Positions 1 through 10,196 of a stretch of DNA of 64,000 nucleotides are shown one piece after another. The notes under the pieces were generated by a model. The model made no database searches, was not told the origin of the DNA, and saw nothing but the letters and a program-made list of their open reading frames with translations. The stretch is from Billgrantia lactosivorans. Lineage in GTDB: Bacteria > Pseudomonadota > Gammaproteobacteria > Pseudomonadales > Halomonadaceae. The stretch is taken from contig NZ_QHGY01000001.1 of the NCBI RefSeq assembly GCF_003254665.1, positions 372,001-436,000 of the forward strand, given 5' to 3'. The first letter of the stretch is position 1; every line of letters starts with the position of its first letter. The position numbers were made by a program, and so were the translations under genes.

Positions 1-1224
1 CGGTGCTACGCCGCCGACCAGCCCGTGGTGACCCACGGCGGGCTCACCGGGCTGGTGCACGGCGGCGAGGCCGCGCCGGACGAGCTCGCCATCTCGCTGG
101 AGCGCATGACCGCCATCGAAGCGATCGACCCGATCGGCGGCACCATGACGGTACAGGCCGGGATACCGCTGCAGCGAGTCCAGGAGGCGGCCGCGCACAA
201 CGACCTCGCGTTTCCGCTCGATCTCGGTGCCCGGGGCTCCTGCACCATCGGCGGCAATATCGCCACCAATGCCGGCGGCGTGCGCGTGATCCGCTACGGC
301 ATGATGCGCCAGCAGGTGCTCGGCCTGGAGGCGGTGCTCGCCGACGGCAGCGTGATCAGCTCGATGAACCGCATGCTCAAGAACAACGCCGGCTATGACC
401 TCAAGCAGCTGTTCATCGGTAGCGAAGGCACACTGGGCATTGTCACCCGTGCCGTGCTCCGGCTGCAGCCACGGCTGGCCAGCGAGAAGACCGCGCTGGT
501 GGCCTGCCCCGATTTCGACGGCGTCACCGGCCTGCTTCGGCACCTGGGCCGCGAGCTCGCCGGCGGCCTCGGCACCTTCGAGGTGATGTGGCGCAACCAC
601 TACGCGCTGCTCACCGAGGAGAGCGGCCGCCACACGCCGCCGCTGCCGCCCCGCTGGCCCTACTATGCCATCGTCGAGTCGCTGGGCAACGACGATACCG
701 ACAATCACGCCCGCTTCAGCGCGGCCCTGGAATCGGCCCTCGAGGCCGGCCTGATCGAGGACGCCGTGCTGGCCCAGTCCGACGCCCAGCGCCAGGGCAT
801 CTGGGACATCCGCGAGGACATCGAGGGACTGATCGACACCCTCGCGCCGCTGTTCACCTTCGACGTCAGCCTGCCGATTCCCGACATGCCGGGCTACACC
901 GAGGCGCTCGAGCGTCGTCTTCTCCAGCGATGGCCCGAAGGGCGCGTCGTGGTGTTCGGCCACCTGGGCGACGGCAACCTGCACGTCTCGGTCGGGGTCG
1001 GCAGCCACCAGCCCCAGGTCCGTCGCGAAGTGGAGCGGATCGTCTACGGCCCGCTGGCCGAACTGGGGGGCTCGGTCTCCGCCGAGCACGGCATCGGCCT
1101 GGAGAAGCGCGACTACCTGAGGCTCTCGCGCACGCCCGAGGAGATCGCCCTGATGCGCACCCTCAAGCAGGCGCTGGACCCACGGGGGCTGCTCAATCGC
1201 CACAAGGTCCTGGCCGCGGAGTGA
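1..1224 (+). CDS. FAD-linked oxidase / 2-hydroxyacid dehydrogenase, GlcD type (5' end outside window)
   Basis: The frame is open from the first base and already encodes conserved sequence (VVTHGGLTGLVHGG), so the true start lies upstream. The visible 407 residues hold the end of a PCMH-type FAD-binding domain, with the flavin-contact stretch GSCTIGGNIATNAGG, and a FAD-oxidase C-terminal domain with HLGDGNLHVSV and VSAEHGIGLEKR. These are hallmarks of the glycolate, D-lactate and D-2-hydroxyglutarate dehydrogenase family, which oxidises 2-hydroxyacids to 2-oxoacids. The substrate cannot be read from sequence. It ends 121 bp before an aminotransferase gene on the same strand. A link to the arginine catabolic genes that follow is possible but rests only on position. 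Confidence 0.85.
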   Translation, partial: RCYAADQPVVTHGGLTGLVHGGEAAPDELAISLERMTAIEAIDPIGGTMTVQAGIPLQRVQEAAAHNDLAFPLDLGARGSCTIGGNIATNAGGVRVIRYGMMRQQVLGLEAVLADGSVISSMNRMLKNNAGYDLKQLFIGSEGTLGIVTRAVLRLQPRLASEKTALVACPDFDGVTGLLRHLGRELAGGLGTFEVMWRNHYALLTEESGRHTPPLPPRWPYYAIVESLGNDDTDNHARFSAALESALEAGLIEDAVLAQSDAQRQGIWDIREDIEGLIDTLAPLFTFDVSLPIPDMPGYTEALERRLLQRWPEGRVVVFGHLGDGNLHVSVGVGSHQPQVRREVERIVYGPLAELGGSVSAEHGIGLEKRDYLRLSRTPEEIALMRTLKQALDPRGLLNRHKVLAAE

Positions 1225-1345
1225 AGCGGCTGGTCGTCGCGCAAGGCGCCCGGCTGAGACGAGGCCCGTTCCTGGCCCGGCCCGACGACTTGAGCCGATG
1301 ACGAGGTTCTGCAACGATCTGCCTACCCTGCCACCGGAGTTCTCC

Positions 1346-2447
1346 ATGCCGCGCATCCCCGACCACTTGACCGGCCCCGGCCCCAGCAACCCCTTCCCCG
1401 GCATCAAGGTGCTGGAGCGACGCCTCGGCCGGGAGATCCCTCATCGCCTGGGCTCCAACGAAGGCCTCGACATGCCCCACCGGGCGCTGCGCGAGCGCTT
1501 CGGCGACGCCATGGTGGAGCATGTCTACTGCTACGGCGACGCCGAGGCGCTGGGCGTACGCCAGTGGCTGGCCGCCCTCTATGGCGTGCCGCTCGAGGCC
1601 ACGCTGGTGGACGCGGGCGCCGACAGCCTGATCGCGCTGGCGCTGCGCATGGTGGCAACGCCCGGTTGCACGGTGGTCAGCGCCGGCGGCACCTACCCCA
1701 CCTTCGGCTATTTCGCCCAGGGTCAGGGCTGCCGTCTGATCGAGCGTCCTTATCGCGAGGCACCGGGCCTGCTCGCCCCCGACCTCGAGGCGCTGCTGGC
1801 CAGCGCCCACGAGCACGCCGCCCGGCTGGTCTACGTCGCCAATCCCGACAACCCCAGCGGCCACCTGCATGGCGACGACGAGATCCGCCGGCTGCGCGCC
1901 GAGCTCCCCGAGGATTGCTGGCTGCTGCTCGACGAGGCCTATCACGACTTCCGCGACGATGCCCGCTCCGCCTACGGCCGCGAGGTGCTGCCCGGAGTCA
2001 TCCGCCTGCGCACGCTATCCAAGGCCCATGGCCTGGCCGGGCTGCGCATCGGCTACGCCATCGCCGAACCCGAGACGCTGGCCATGCTGATGAAGGTGCG
2101 CATCCACTATGCGGTCTCGACCCTGACCCAGGCCGCCGCCGAGACCGTGCTCGACCACCACGCCGAGGTGGAGGCGCACATTCGTGACGTCAAGCAACGC
2201 CGCGAACGCCTTGCCCGCCATTTTCGCGATCTGGGTGCCGAGGTGCTGCCCAGTGCGACCAACTTCATCGCCATCCGCCTGCCCAGCGCGGAACTGGCAG
2301 GGCGGCTTAATCAGCAGCTGCTCGAAGCCGGTCGTCTCATCGCCCGCCCGGCCCACCCGGACCTCGGCCACGTGCTGCGCATCAGCGCGGTGGAGGATGC
2401 CCTGGCACCTGGCCGCTTGACGATTCTCGAGCGGGAGATCGCCCGGC

Positions 2448-2458
<11 letters not shown>
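1346..2458 (+). CDS. PLP-dependent class I/II aminotransferase (HisC-like fold)
   Basis: This is a 370-residue fold-type I aminotransferase. The Schiff-base lysine lies in LRTLSKAHGLAGLRIGYA, and the cofactor-binding segments YVANPDNPSGH and LLLDEAYHDF are present. The start at 1346 is preferred because GGAG lies at 1335-1338; an upstream in-frame ATG at 1298 has no ribosome-binding site. The nearest familiar family is histidinol-phosphate aminotransferase, but there are no his genes here. Its position beside guanidinobutyrase, a TPP decarboxylase and an aldehyde dehydrogenase suggests it could make 2-ketoarginine from arginine, as AruH does in Pseudomonas. That role is inference. Its last 11 bases overlap the end of the convergent regulator gene. 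Confidence 0.85.
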
Positions 2459-3893
<1,435 letters not shown>

Positions 3894-3924
3894 GGCGACC
3901 TCACCCGTCTGGCAATCGATTCAT

Positions 3925-3983
3925 TTATGTATCGCAATTCGAGCCTGCATCACGACAAGGCTCAAACGATCCAATTATGCATC
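3925..3983. promoter_or_regulatory. Candidate upstream activator sites for the sigma-54 regulator
   Basis: Three similar elements lie between the divergent genes: TTATGTATC (3925-3933), CCTGCATCA (3944-3952) and TTATGCATC (3975-3983). The outer two are exactly 50 bp apart, about five helical turns. They sit roughly 70-125 bp upstream of the predicted gbuA transcription start, a usual distance for an enhancer. Binding by the adjacent activator is inferred. Confidence 0.45.
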
Positions 3984-4022
3984 ATCGTGGGCCGCGAAGC
4001 CCACCGCCGTGGCCCCGTCGGG

Positions 4023-4039
4023 TTGGCATGAAAGCTGCA
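4023..4039 (+). promoter_or_regulatory. Sigma-54 (-24/-12) promoter of the guanidinobutyrase operon
   Basis: TTGGCATGAAAGCTGCA has the invariant GG at 4025-4026 and GC at 4037-4038, separated by exactly ten bases. It matches the consensus TGGCACG-N4-TTGCA closely. The start codon of gbuA is 33 bp downstream, and a sigma-54 activator gene is divergent from it. Confidence 0.82.
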
Positions 4040-4071
4040 GGTATCAGGACAACGCAACGCAGAGGCTACCC

Positions 4072-5022
4072 ATGACCGATTTCAACCAGCCGCTCGGCGG
4101 CAACGAGATGCCACGCTTCGGCGGGCCCGCCACCATGATGCGCCTGCCCACCCAATCCACTGCGGCGGGGCTCGACGTGGCCTTCATCGGCGTGCCGCTG
4201 GACATCGCCACCTCCAACCGTCCCGGCACACGGCTCGGACCGCGCCAGATCCGCGACGAGTCGCGCATGCTGCGCCCCTACAACATGGCCACCCGTGCCG
4301 CCCCTTTCGACAGCTTGCAGGTCGCCGACATCGGGGACGTGCCGATCAATACCTTCCATCTGCCCAAGACGGTCGACATCATCAGCGCCTTCTACGACGA
4401 GGTGCTTTCCCACGGCTGCACTCCGCTGACGCTGGGCGGCGATCATGTCATCACCCTGCCGATACTGCGCGCCATCGCCAAGAAGCACGGCCCGGTGGGG
4501 CTGATCCACATCGACGCCCACGCCGACGTCAACGAGCACATGTTCGGCGAGCCCATCGCCCACGGCACGCCCTTTCGCCGCGCCCAGGAAGAAGGCTTGC
4601 TGGCCAAGGGCAAGGTGGTGCAGATCGGCCTGCGCGGGACCGGCTATGCCGCCGAGGACTTCGACTGGTGCCGCCAGCAGGGCTTTCGCGTGGTCACGGC
4701 CGAAGCGTGCTGGTATCGCTCGCTCGAACCGCTGATGGCCGAAGTGCGCGAGCAGATGGGTGACACGCCGGTCTACGTCAGCTTCGACATCGACGGGCTG
4801 GATCCCTCCGTCGCCCCCGGCACCGGCACCGTCGAGATGGGCGGGCTGACCTCGGCCCAGGGGCTCGAGATCGTACGCGGTGCCGCGGGGCTGAACATCG
4901 TCGGCGGCGACCTGGTCGAGGTATCGCCGCCCTACGACACCAGCGGCAACACGGCGCTGATGGGCGCCACCCTGCTCTACGAGATGCTGTGCGCCCTGCC
5001 GGGCGTGAAGCGCCGCGACTGA
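4072..5022 (+). CDS. gbuA: Guanidinobutyrase (ureohydrolase family)
   Basis: This 316-residue ureohydrolase is predicted to split 4-guanidinobutyrate into 4-aminobutyrate and urea using two manganese ions. The metal ligands are intact: H125 in LGGDH, D148/H150/D152 in DAHAD, and D239/D241 in SFDID. The opening QPLGGNEMPRFGG and the stretch RPYNMATRAAPFDSL are very like Pseudomonas GbuA, more so than agmatinase SpeB. Guanidinopropionase GpuA is a close alternative. The start at 4072 follows AGAGG; an upstream in-frame extension would run through the promoter and is rejected. It is the first gene of an apparent operon with a carrier, a TPP decarboxylase and an aldehyde dehydrogenase. Confidence 0.9.
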   Translation: MTDFNQPLGGNEMPRFGGPATMMRLPTQSTAAGLDVAFIGVPLDIATSNRPGTRLGPRQIRDESRMLRPYNMATRAAPFDSLQVADIGDVPINTFHLPKTVDIISAFYDEVLSHGCTPLTLGGDHVITLPILRAIAKKHGPVGLIHIDAHADVNEHMFGEPIAHGTPFRRAQEEGLLAKGKVVQIGLRGTGYAAEDFDWCRQQGFRVVTAEACWYRSLEPLMAEVREQMGDTPVYVSFDIDGLDPSVAPGTGTVEMGGLTSAQGLEIVRGAAGLNIVGGDLVEVSPPYDTSGNTALMGATLLYEMLCALPGVKRRD

Positions 5023-5061
5023 TCACCGTGCCACTCGACAACGACAACACAGGACTGACTC

Positions 5062-6441
5062 ATGACGCCCACCGATACCACCCATGACACCGCCGCCCAG
5101 GCGCCCTTCGACCGCGGTAGCCTGCTGAAATTCATCCTGCCGTCGGCGCTCGGCGTCGCCCTGTTCCTGGTACCCTTCCAGGTCGGCGACACCATCAATA
5201 TCGGCATGGGGCTGATGGCCGATGGCCTCAAGGCGCTGCTCGGGAGCGCCCTGCCGGCCATCGCCGTGGTCGTGCTGGTGCTCTCGGTGATGGCGACCAC
5301 CTGGGTCAAGCTGACCCGACCGCGCTGGGCCGAGCGGGGCGTGCTCCACGACATGTTCCACGTCGGCCCGGTATGGTTCGGCATGCGCCTGCTGGGGGCC
5401 GCCTTCGCCCTGATGACCTTCTTCCAGTTCGGTCCCGAGTTCGTCATCGCCTCGTTCACCGGCGGCGTGATGCTCAATGACCTGGCGCCGGTACTGCTGA
5501 CCTTCTTCTTCTTCGCCGCCCTGCTGCTGCCGTTCCTGGTCGAATTCGGCTTCATGGAGTTCATCGGCAGCCTGGTGCGCAAGCCGTTCCGGATCATCTT
5601 CAACCTGCCCGGCCGCAGCGCCATCGACGCCACCGCCTCGTGGATGGGCTCGGGCACCGTGGGCGTGCTGATCACCACCCAGCAGTACGAGCAGGGCTAC
5701 TACAGCCGCCGCGAGGCCGCGGTCATCGCCACCAACTTCTCCATCGTCTCGATCGCCTTCAGCCTGCTGATCACCAGCTTCGTCGACCTCAACCACATGT
5801 TCGTGCCGTTCTACTTCACCGTGGTGGTGGCCGGGCTGATCGCCGCGGTGATCGTGCCGCGCCTGCCGCCGCTGTCGCGCAAGCCCGACTCCTACTACGA
5901 GCCGGTGGGCTGCCAGCTGAAGGAGAAGCGCAGCGAGGAGATGGGCCTGCTGCGCTACAGCCTGACCCAGGCCGTGCGCCGTGCCGAACACGCCCCCGGC
6001 CCCCGTGAGCTGGCCCGCAACGCCCTGTTCAACGTGGCCGACATCTTCCTCGCGCTGCTGCCACTGGTCTTTGCCATCGGCACCGTGGCGCTGATCCTGG
6101 CCGAGTTCACACCGCTGTTCACCTGGCTCTCCTACCCCATGGTGCCGGTGCTCGAACTGCTGCGCATCCCCGAGGCCGAGGCGGCCGCCCCTGCGACCCT
6201 GGTGGGCTTCGCCGACATGTTCCTGCCGGCGGTGCTGGCGACCAACATCGACAGCGAGCTGACCCGTTTCGTCATCGCCTGCCTGTCGCTGACCCAGCTC
6301 ATCTACATGTCGGAGATCGGCGCGCTGCTGCTCAAGTCGAAGATCCCGCTGAAGGTATGGGAGCTGGTCGCCATCTTCCTGTTGCGCACCGCCATCACGC
6401 TGCCGATCATCGCCTTCATGGCGCACACCTTCTTCTACTGA
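5062..6441 (+). CDS. YjiH-family membrane carrier (nucleoside-recognition/Gate domain)
   Basis: This 459-residue polytopic inner-membrane protein has about ten hydrophobic segments and the Gate-domain signature GRSAIDATASWMGS around residues 185-198, followed by YYSRREAAVIATNFS. The family is widespread but poorly characterised, and its substrates are mostly unknown. Here it lies between guanidinobutyrase and a 2-oxoacid decarboxylase, with only 8 bp to the next gene. That suggests it imports or exports arginine, guanidinobutyrate or a related compound. A paralogue in this window (22905-24236) sits in the hut region, which supports an amino-acid-linked role. The acidic and polar N-terminal 20 residues precede the first membrane segment. 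Confidence 0.8.
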   Translation: MTPTDTTHDTAAQAPFDRGSLLKFILPSALGVALFLVPFQVGDTINIGMGLMADGLKALLGSALPAIAVVVLVLSVMATTWVKLTRPRWAERGVLHDMFHVGPVWFGMRLLGAAFALMTFFQFGPEFVIASFTGGVMLNDLAPVLLTFFFFAALLLPFLVEFGFMEFIGSLVRKPFRIIFNLPGRSAIDATASWMGSGTVGVLITTQQYEQGYYSRREAAVIATNFSIVSIAFSLLITSFVDLNHMFVPFYFTVVVAGLIAAVIVPRLPPLSRKPDSYYEPVGCQLKEKRSEEMGLLRYSLTQAVRRAEHAPGPRELARNALFNVADIFLALLPLVFAIGTVALILAEFTPLFTWLSYPMVPVLELLRIPEAEAAAPATLVGFADMFLPAVLATNIDSELTRFVIACLSLTQLIYMSEIGALLLKSKIPLKVWELVAIFLLRTAITLPIIAFMAHTFFY

Positions 6442-6449
6442 GGCCCGCG

Positions 6450-8066
6450 ATGACCCACCCCACCATGACCTGCGCGCGGATGTTGCTGACGCTGCTGCAT
6501 GAGCGCTACGCCGTCGACACCGTGTTCGGCATTCCCGGCGTGCATACCGTGGCGCTCTACCGCGGCCTCGAGGACGGCGGCGTGCGACATGTCACGCCGC
6601 GCCACGAGCAGGGCGCCGGCTTCATGGCCGACGGCTATGCCCGCGCCACCGGCAAGCCGGGCGTGTGCCTGATCATCACCGGCCCGGGCCTGACCAACAT
6701 CGCCACCGCCATGGGCCAGGCGCTGGCCGACTCGATACCGATGCTGGTGATCTCCAGCGTCAACCGCCGCGACACCCTCGGCCGCGGCCAGGGCCGGCTG
6801 CACGAGCTGCCGAGCCAGCAGCAACTGATGGCCGGCGTGGCGCGCTTCAGCCATACCCTGCTCGATCCCGCCGCGTTGCCCGAGGTCCTCGCCCGCGCCT
6901 TCGCCGTGTTCCACGGCGAGCGCCCCGGCCCCGTGCACATCGAGATCCCCATCGACCTGTTCGATGCCCCGCTGGCGCTGGCCGAACTGCCCCCACCGGC
7001 TCGCCTGTTCCGCCCCGCCCCGGACCCAGCGGGACTGGCCCTGGCCGCCGAGTGGTTGCGTGGCGCACAGCGTCCGCTGGTGCTGCTGGGCGGTGGCTGC
7101 GTGGATGCCCCCGAGGCGGCCAAAGCGCTGGTGGATCGGCTCGACGCGCCCACCGTGACCACCATCAACGCCAAGGGGCTGCTGGGCCGCGATCATCCGC
7201 TTGACCTGGGTGCCAATGCGGCGCTTGCGGCCGTGCGCGAGCTGGCCCGGGAGGCCGACGTCATCCTGGCGGTCGGCACCGAGCTCGGCGAGACCGACTA
7301 CGACGTGGTCTTCGACGACGGTTTCGCACTGACAGGCAGGCTGATCCGCATCGATCTCGATGCCCAGCAGCTGGTGCGCAATCAGCAGGTCTCGCTGGGC
7401 CTGGTGGGCGATGCCGGGCGCAGCCTGGCGCTGCTCGCCGAGCACTTCCCCGAACCGTTGTCGCGCGCCGGCCGCGAGCGCACCGCGGCCACGCTCGTGG
7501 CGCTGGGGCTCGCAGCCGACCCGGCCTTCGCCCCCTTCGTGCCGCTCTATGCGGCCCTGCGCGAGGCGTTGCCGGAGGCGATCCTGGTCGGCGACTCCGC
7601 CGCGCCGGTGTACGCCGGCAACCACCTGGTCGCGCAGCCCGAGCCGCGCCGCTACTTCAACGCCTCCACCGGCTACGGCACCCTCGGCTACGGCCTGCCC
7701 GCTGCCCTGGGGGCCCAGCTCGGCCGGCCCGAGCTCCCCGTCGTCGCCCTTGTCGGCGACGGCGGGGTGATGTTTACCCTCTCGGAGCTCGCCACGGCGG
7801 TCGAGGAGCGGCTGCCGGTGGTGATCGTGCTGTGGCACAACCAGGGCTATGAGGAGATCCGCCGCTACATGGACGCCCATGGCGTGGCGCGTTGCGGTGT
7901 CGACATCCAGGCGCCCGACTTCCAGACCGTTGCCGCCGGCTTCGGCTGCCTGGCCACCCGAATCGGCAGTCCCGCTGAGCTGGCACGAGCCCTCGCCGTT
8001 CGCCCCAGCGACGGCCCCATGCTGATCGAAGTGGACGCCCACGCCTGGCAGCACGCCATCTCCTGA
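6450..8066 (+). CDS. TPP-dependent 2-oxoacid decarboxylase, probable 2-ketoarginine decarboxylase
   Basis: This 538-residue thiamine-diphosphate enzyme of the acetolactate synthase/benzoylformate decarboxylase superfamily has three domains in order: Pyr, central and PP. The catalytic glutamate is in TPRHEQGAGFMADGYAR. The diphosphate/Mg motif starts at GDGGVMFTLSELATA and ends at the N of VLWHN. In Pseudomonas the related AruI turns 5-guanidino-2-oxopentanoate into 4-guanidinobutyraldehyde. Here the gene is flanked by guanidinobutyrase upstream and an aldehyde dehydrogenase downstream, exactly the enzymes either side of that step. An acetolactate synthase role is unlikely because there is no small subunit gene. 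The start at 6450 follows TGAGG, which overlaps the previous stop. Confidence 0.85.
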   Translation: MTHPTMTCARMLLTLLHERYAVDTVFGIPGVHTVALYRGLEDGGVRHVTPRHEQGAGFMADGYARATGKPGVCLIITGPGLTNIATAMGQALADSIPMLVISSVNRRDTLGRGQGRLHELPSQQQLMAGVARFSHTLLDPAALPEVLARAFAVFHGERPGPVHIEIPIDLFDAPLALAELPPPARLFRPAPDPAGLALAAEWLRGAQRPLVLLGGGCVDAPEAAKALVDRLDAPTVTTINAKGLLGRDHPLDLGANAALAAVRELAREADVILAVGTELGETDYDVVFDDGFALTGRLIRIDLDAQQLVRNQQVSLGLVGDAGRSLALLAEHFPEPLSRAGRERTAATLVALGLAADPAFAPFVPLYAALREALPEAILVGDSAAPVYAGNHLVAQPEPRRYFNASTGYGTLGYGLPAALGAQLGRPELPVVALVGDGGVMFTLSELATAVEERLPVVIVLWHNQGYEEIRRYMDAHGVARCGVDIQAPDFQTVAAGFGCLATRIGSPAELARALAVRPSDGPMLIEVDAHAWQHAIS

Positions 8067-8094
8067 CGCGCCCCCCCAGACCGAGAGAATCGCC

Positions 8095-9540
8095 ATGCAA
8101 CAGTTGGATCATCAGTTCATCGACAGCCGCTGGGTGTCGTCCGCGAGCATGCGCCGGCTGCCGGTGATGAACCCGTATCGCGAGGAGACGATCGCCGAGG
8201 TCACCGCGGGTGACCCGCACGACGTCGACGTCGCCGTCGCCGCGGCCCGCCGCGCCCTGCCCGCCTGGCGTGCGCTTTCCGGCGCCCAGCGCGCCGTTTA
8301 CCTCGAGGGTTTCGCCGATGGTCTGGCCCGGCGCCGCGACGCGCTGATTCGGCTCTCCTCGAGCAACAACGGCAAGGTGCTGGCCGAGGCGGGTATCGAC
8401 CTCGACGACGCCATCGCCTGCTACCGCTACTATGCCGGCCAGGCACGCGCACTGGACGAACGCCAGGGCCGCCTGGTCGAGCTGGAAGCAGCAGGCGTGG
8501 AGGCGCGCTGCTATCACGACCCGGTGGGGGTGGTCGGTCTGATCACGCCGTGGAACTTCCCGCTGGTGACCAGTGCCTGGAAGCTCGCCCCGGCGCTGGC
8601 CGCCGGCTGCACGGCGGTGCTCAAGCCCTCCGAAGTGACCCCGCTGCCCGAACGCGCGCTGGCCGAGATCGCCCTCGAGATCGATCTGCCCGCCGGGGTG
8701 CTCAACCTGCTGTTCGGCGACGGCGAGGGCATCGGCGCACCGCTGGCCGCCCACCCCGGCGTCGACAAGGTCTCCTTCACCGGCAGCAACCGGGTCGGCG
8801 AGGCCGTGATGCGCGCCGCCGCCGAGCGCAGCGCCGATGTCTCGCTGGAGCTCGGCGGCAAGTCGCCGATCCTGGTGATGGAGGATGCCGACCCCGAGCA
8901 GGCAGCCGACTGGGTCATGGCCGGCATCTACTTCAACGCCGGGCAGATCTGCTCCGCCACCTCGCGGCTGCTGGTTCACCGGGCCATCGCCGAGCCGCTC
9001 TATGCCGCCCTGGCCGAACGCATCGATGACCTGACGCTGGGCGATCCGCTGGCCGCGGGCAGCGACATGGGCCCGCTCACCAGCGCCCGCCAGCGCCGGA
9101 ACGTCCAGGCCTACCTTGCCGTCGCCGAACGCGAAGGCCTCGTCGCCGTCCGCGACGCCAGCCACCGCCGCCTGCCGGCGCAGGGCTACTTCGTTGCCCC
9201 CACCCTTTACCGCGACGTGCCGACACAGAGCCGGCTGTGGCGCGAGGAGATCTTCGGCCCGGTGCTCTGCGCGCGCAGCGTGGAGAGCGAGGAGTCGGCC
9301 GTTGCGCTGGCCAACGACAGCGACTTCGGCCTGGCCGCGACGGTCGTCAGTGGCGATGCCGAGCGCGCCCGGCGCATCGGTCGCGAGCTGCTGGCCGGCA
9401 GCGTGTGGTACAACAGCGAGCAGCTGGTGCTGCCCGAAACCGGCTGGGGCGGCTTCAAGCGTAGCGGCATCGGCCGCGAACTGGGCCCTTGGGGGCTTTC
9501 GGCCTTCCTGGCGGTCAAGCATGTCGTTGGCCCGGCATGA
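8095..9540 (+). CDS. Aldehyde dehydrogenase, probable 4-guanidinobutyraldehyde dehydrogenase
   Basis: This 481-residue NAD(P)-dependent aldehyde dehydrogenase has the NAD fold and catalytic residues intact: the substrate-channel asparagine in TPWNFPL, FTGSNRVGE at the cofactor loop, the general base in LELGGKSP, and the nucleophilic cysteine in NAGQICSATSR. The closest recognisable subfamily is betaine-aldehyde/aminoaldehyde dehydrogenase, which includes KauB (guanidinobutyraldehyde dehydrogenase). It follows the TPP decarboxylase by 28 bp on the same strand and would oxidise that enzyme's aldehyde product to the substrate of GbuA. Substrate choice is inferred from context. The start has GAGAG upstream and no better alternative. 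Confidence 0.86.
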   Translation: MQQLDHQFIDSRWVSSASMRRLPVMNPYREETIAEVTAGDPHDVDVAVAAARRALPAWRALSGAQRAVYLEGFADGLARRRDALIRLSSSNNGKVLAEAGIDLDDAIACYRYYAGQARALDERQGRLVELEAAGVEARCYHDPVGVVGLITPWNFPLVTSAWKLAPALAAGCTAVLKPSEVTPLPERALAEIALEIDLPAGVLNLLFGDGEGIGAPLAAHPGVDKVSFTGSNRVGEAVMRAAAERSADVSLELGGKSPILVMEDADPEQAADWVMAGIYFNAGQICSATSRLLVHRAIAEPLYAALAERIDDLTLGDPLAAGSDMGPLTSARQRRNVQAYLAVAEREGLVAVRDASHRRLPAQGYFVAPTLYRDVPTQSRLWREEIFGPVLCARSVESEESAVALANDSDFGLAATVVSGDAERARRIGRELLAGSVWYNSEQLVLPETGWGGFKRSGIGRELGPWGLSAFLAVKHVVGPA

Positions 9541-9614
9541 GCGCGAGGATTAACCTTTCCACGCCGGCATGACATAGAATCGTGGGCCGATGCCAGGTAT
9601 CAAGGAGGACACCG

Positions 9615-10103
9615 ATGATCCGCATCCGCCCCTACCAGCCGGGCGACTGGCCCGCCATGTGGGACTTCATCGCGCCGGTACTGCACGCCGGCGACAGCTA
9701 CGCCGTGCCACGCGACATCGGCGAGTCCGATGCCTACCGCATGTGGGTGGAGTTGCCCCGCGCCGTGCGCGTGGCCGAGGACGCCCGCGGGCACGTGCTC
9801 GGCACCTACTTCCTCAAGCCCAACCAGCCCGGCCCCGGCGACCACGTGTGCAACTGCGGCTACCTGGTGGCCGAACACGCCCGTGGCCAGGGCGTCGCCA
9901 ACAAGCTGTGCGAGGATTCGCTGCGCGTCGCCCGCGAGCTCGGCTTCACCGCCATGCAGTTCAACATGGTGGTGGCGACCAACGCAGTGGCGATCCGCCA
10001 ATGGCAGAAGCACGGCTTCGAGATTGTCGGCACCCTGCCCTGCGCCTTTCGTCATCCGCGCGAGGGGCTCGTCGACGCCCACGTCATGTACCGCCTCCTG
10101 TGA
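9615..10103 (+). CDS. GNAT-family N-acetyltransferase
   Basis: This 162-residue protein has one GNAT fold. The acetyl-CoA pyrophosphate loop is in EHARGQGVANKLCEDS, and motif B follows in NAVAIRQWQKHGFEIVG. The start is set by a strong AAGGAGG at 9602-9608. The substrate cannot be predicted. It stands alone between the arginine-type genes and a TRAP carrier, with 93 bp to the latter. Confidence 0.85.
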   Translation: MIRIRPYQPGDWPAMWDFIAPVLHAGDSYAVPRDIGESDAYRMWVELPRAVRVAEDARGHVLGTYFLKPNQPGPGDHVCNCGYLVAEHARGQGVANKLCEDSLRVARELGFTAMQFNMVVATNAVAIRQWQKHGFEIVGTLPCAFRHPREGLVDAHVMYRLL

Positions 10104-10196
10104 CCGCACGTCGGCACGCGGAACGCGCCTCGATTGACCGTGTCGGGGCCGCTGGGGCATGCTCTCAGCGGTTTGATCCGACAAAGGAAAATTAAA

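Noticed and set aside
10134..10165. TTGACC and CATGCT as a sigma-70 promoter for dctPQM
   Set aside because: The spacing is 18 bp but the -10 element is poor; such matches are common by chance.
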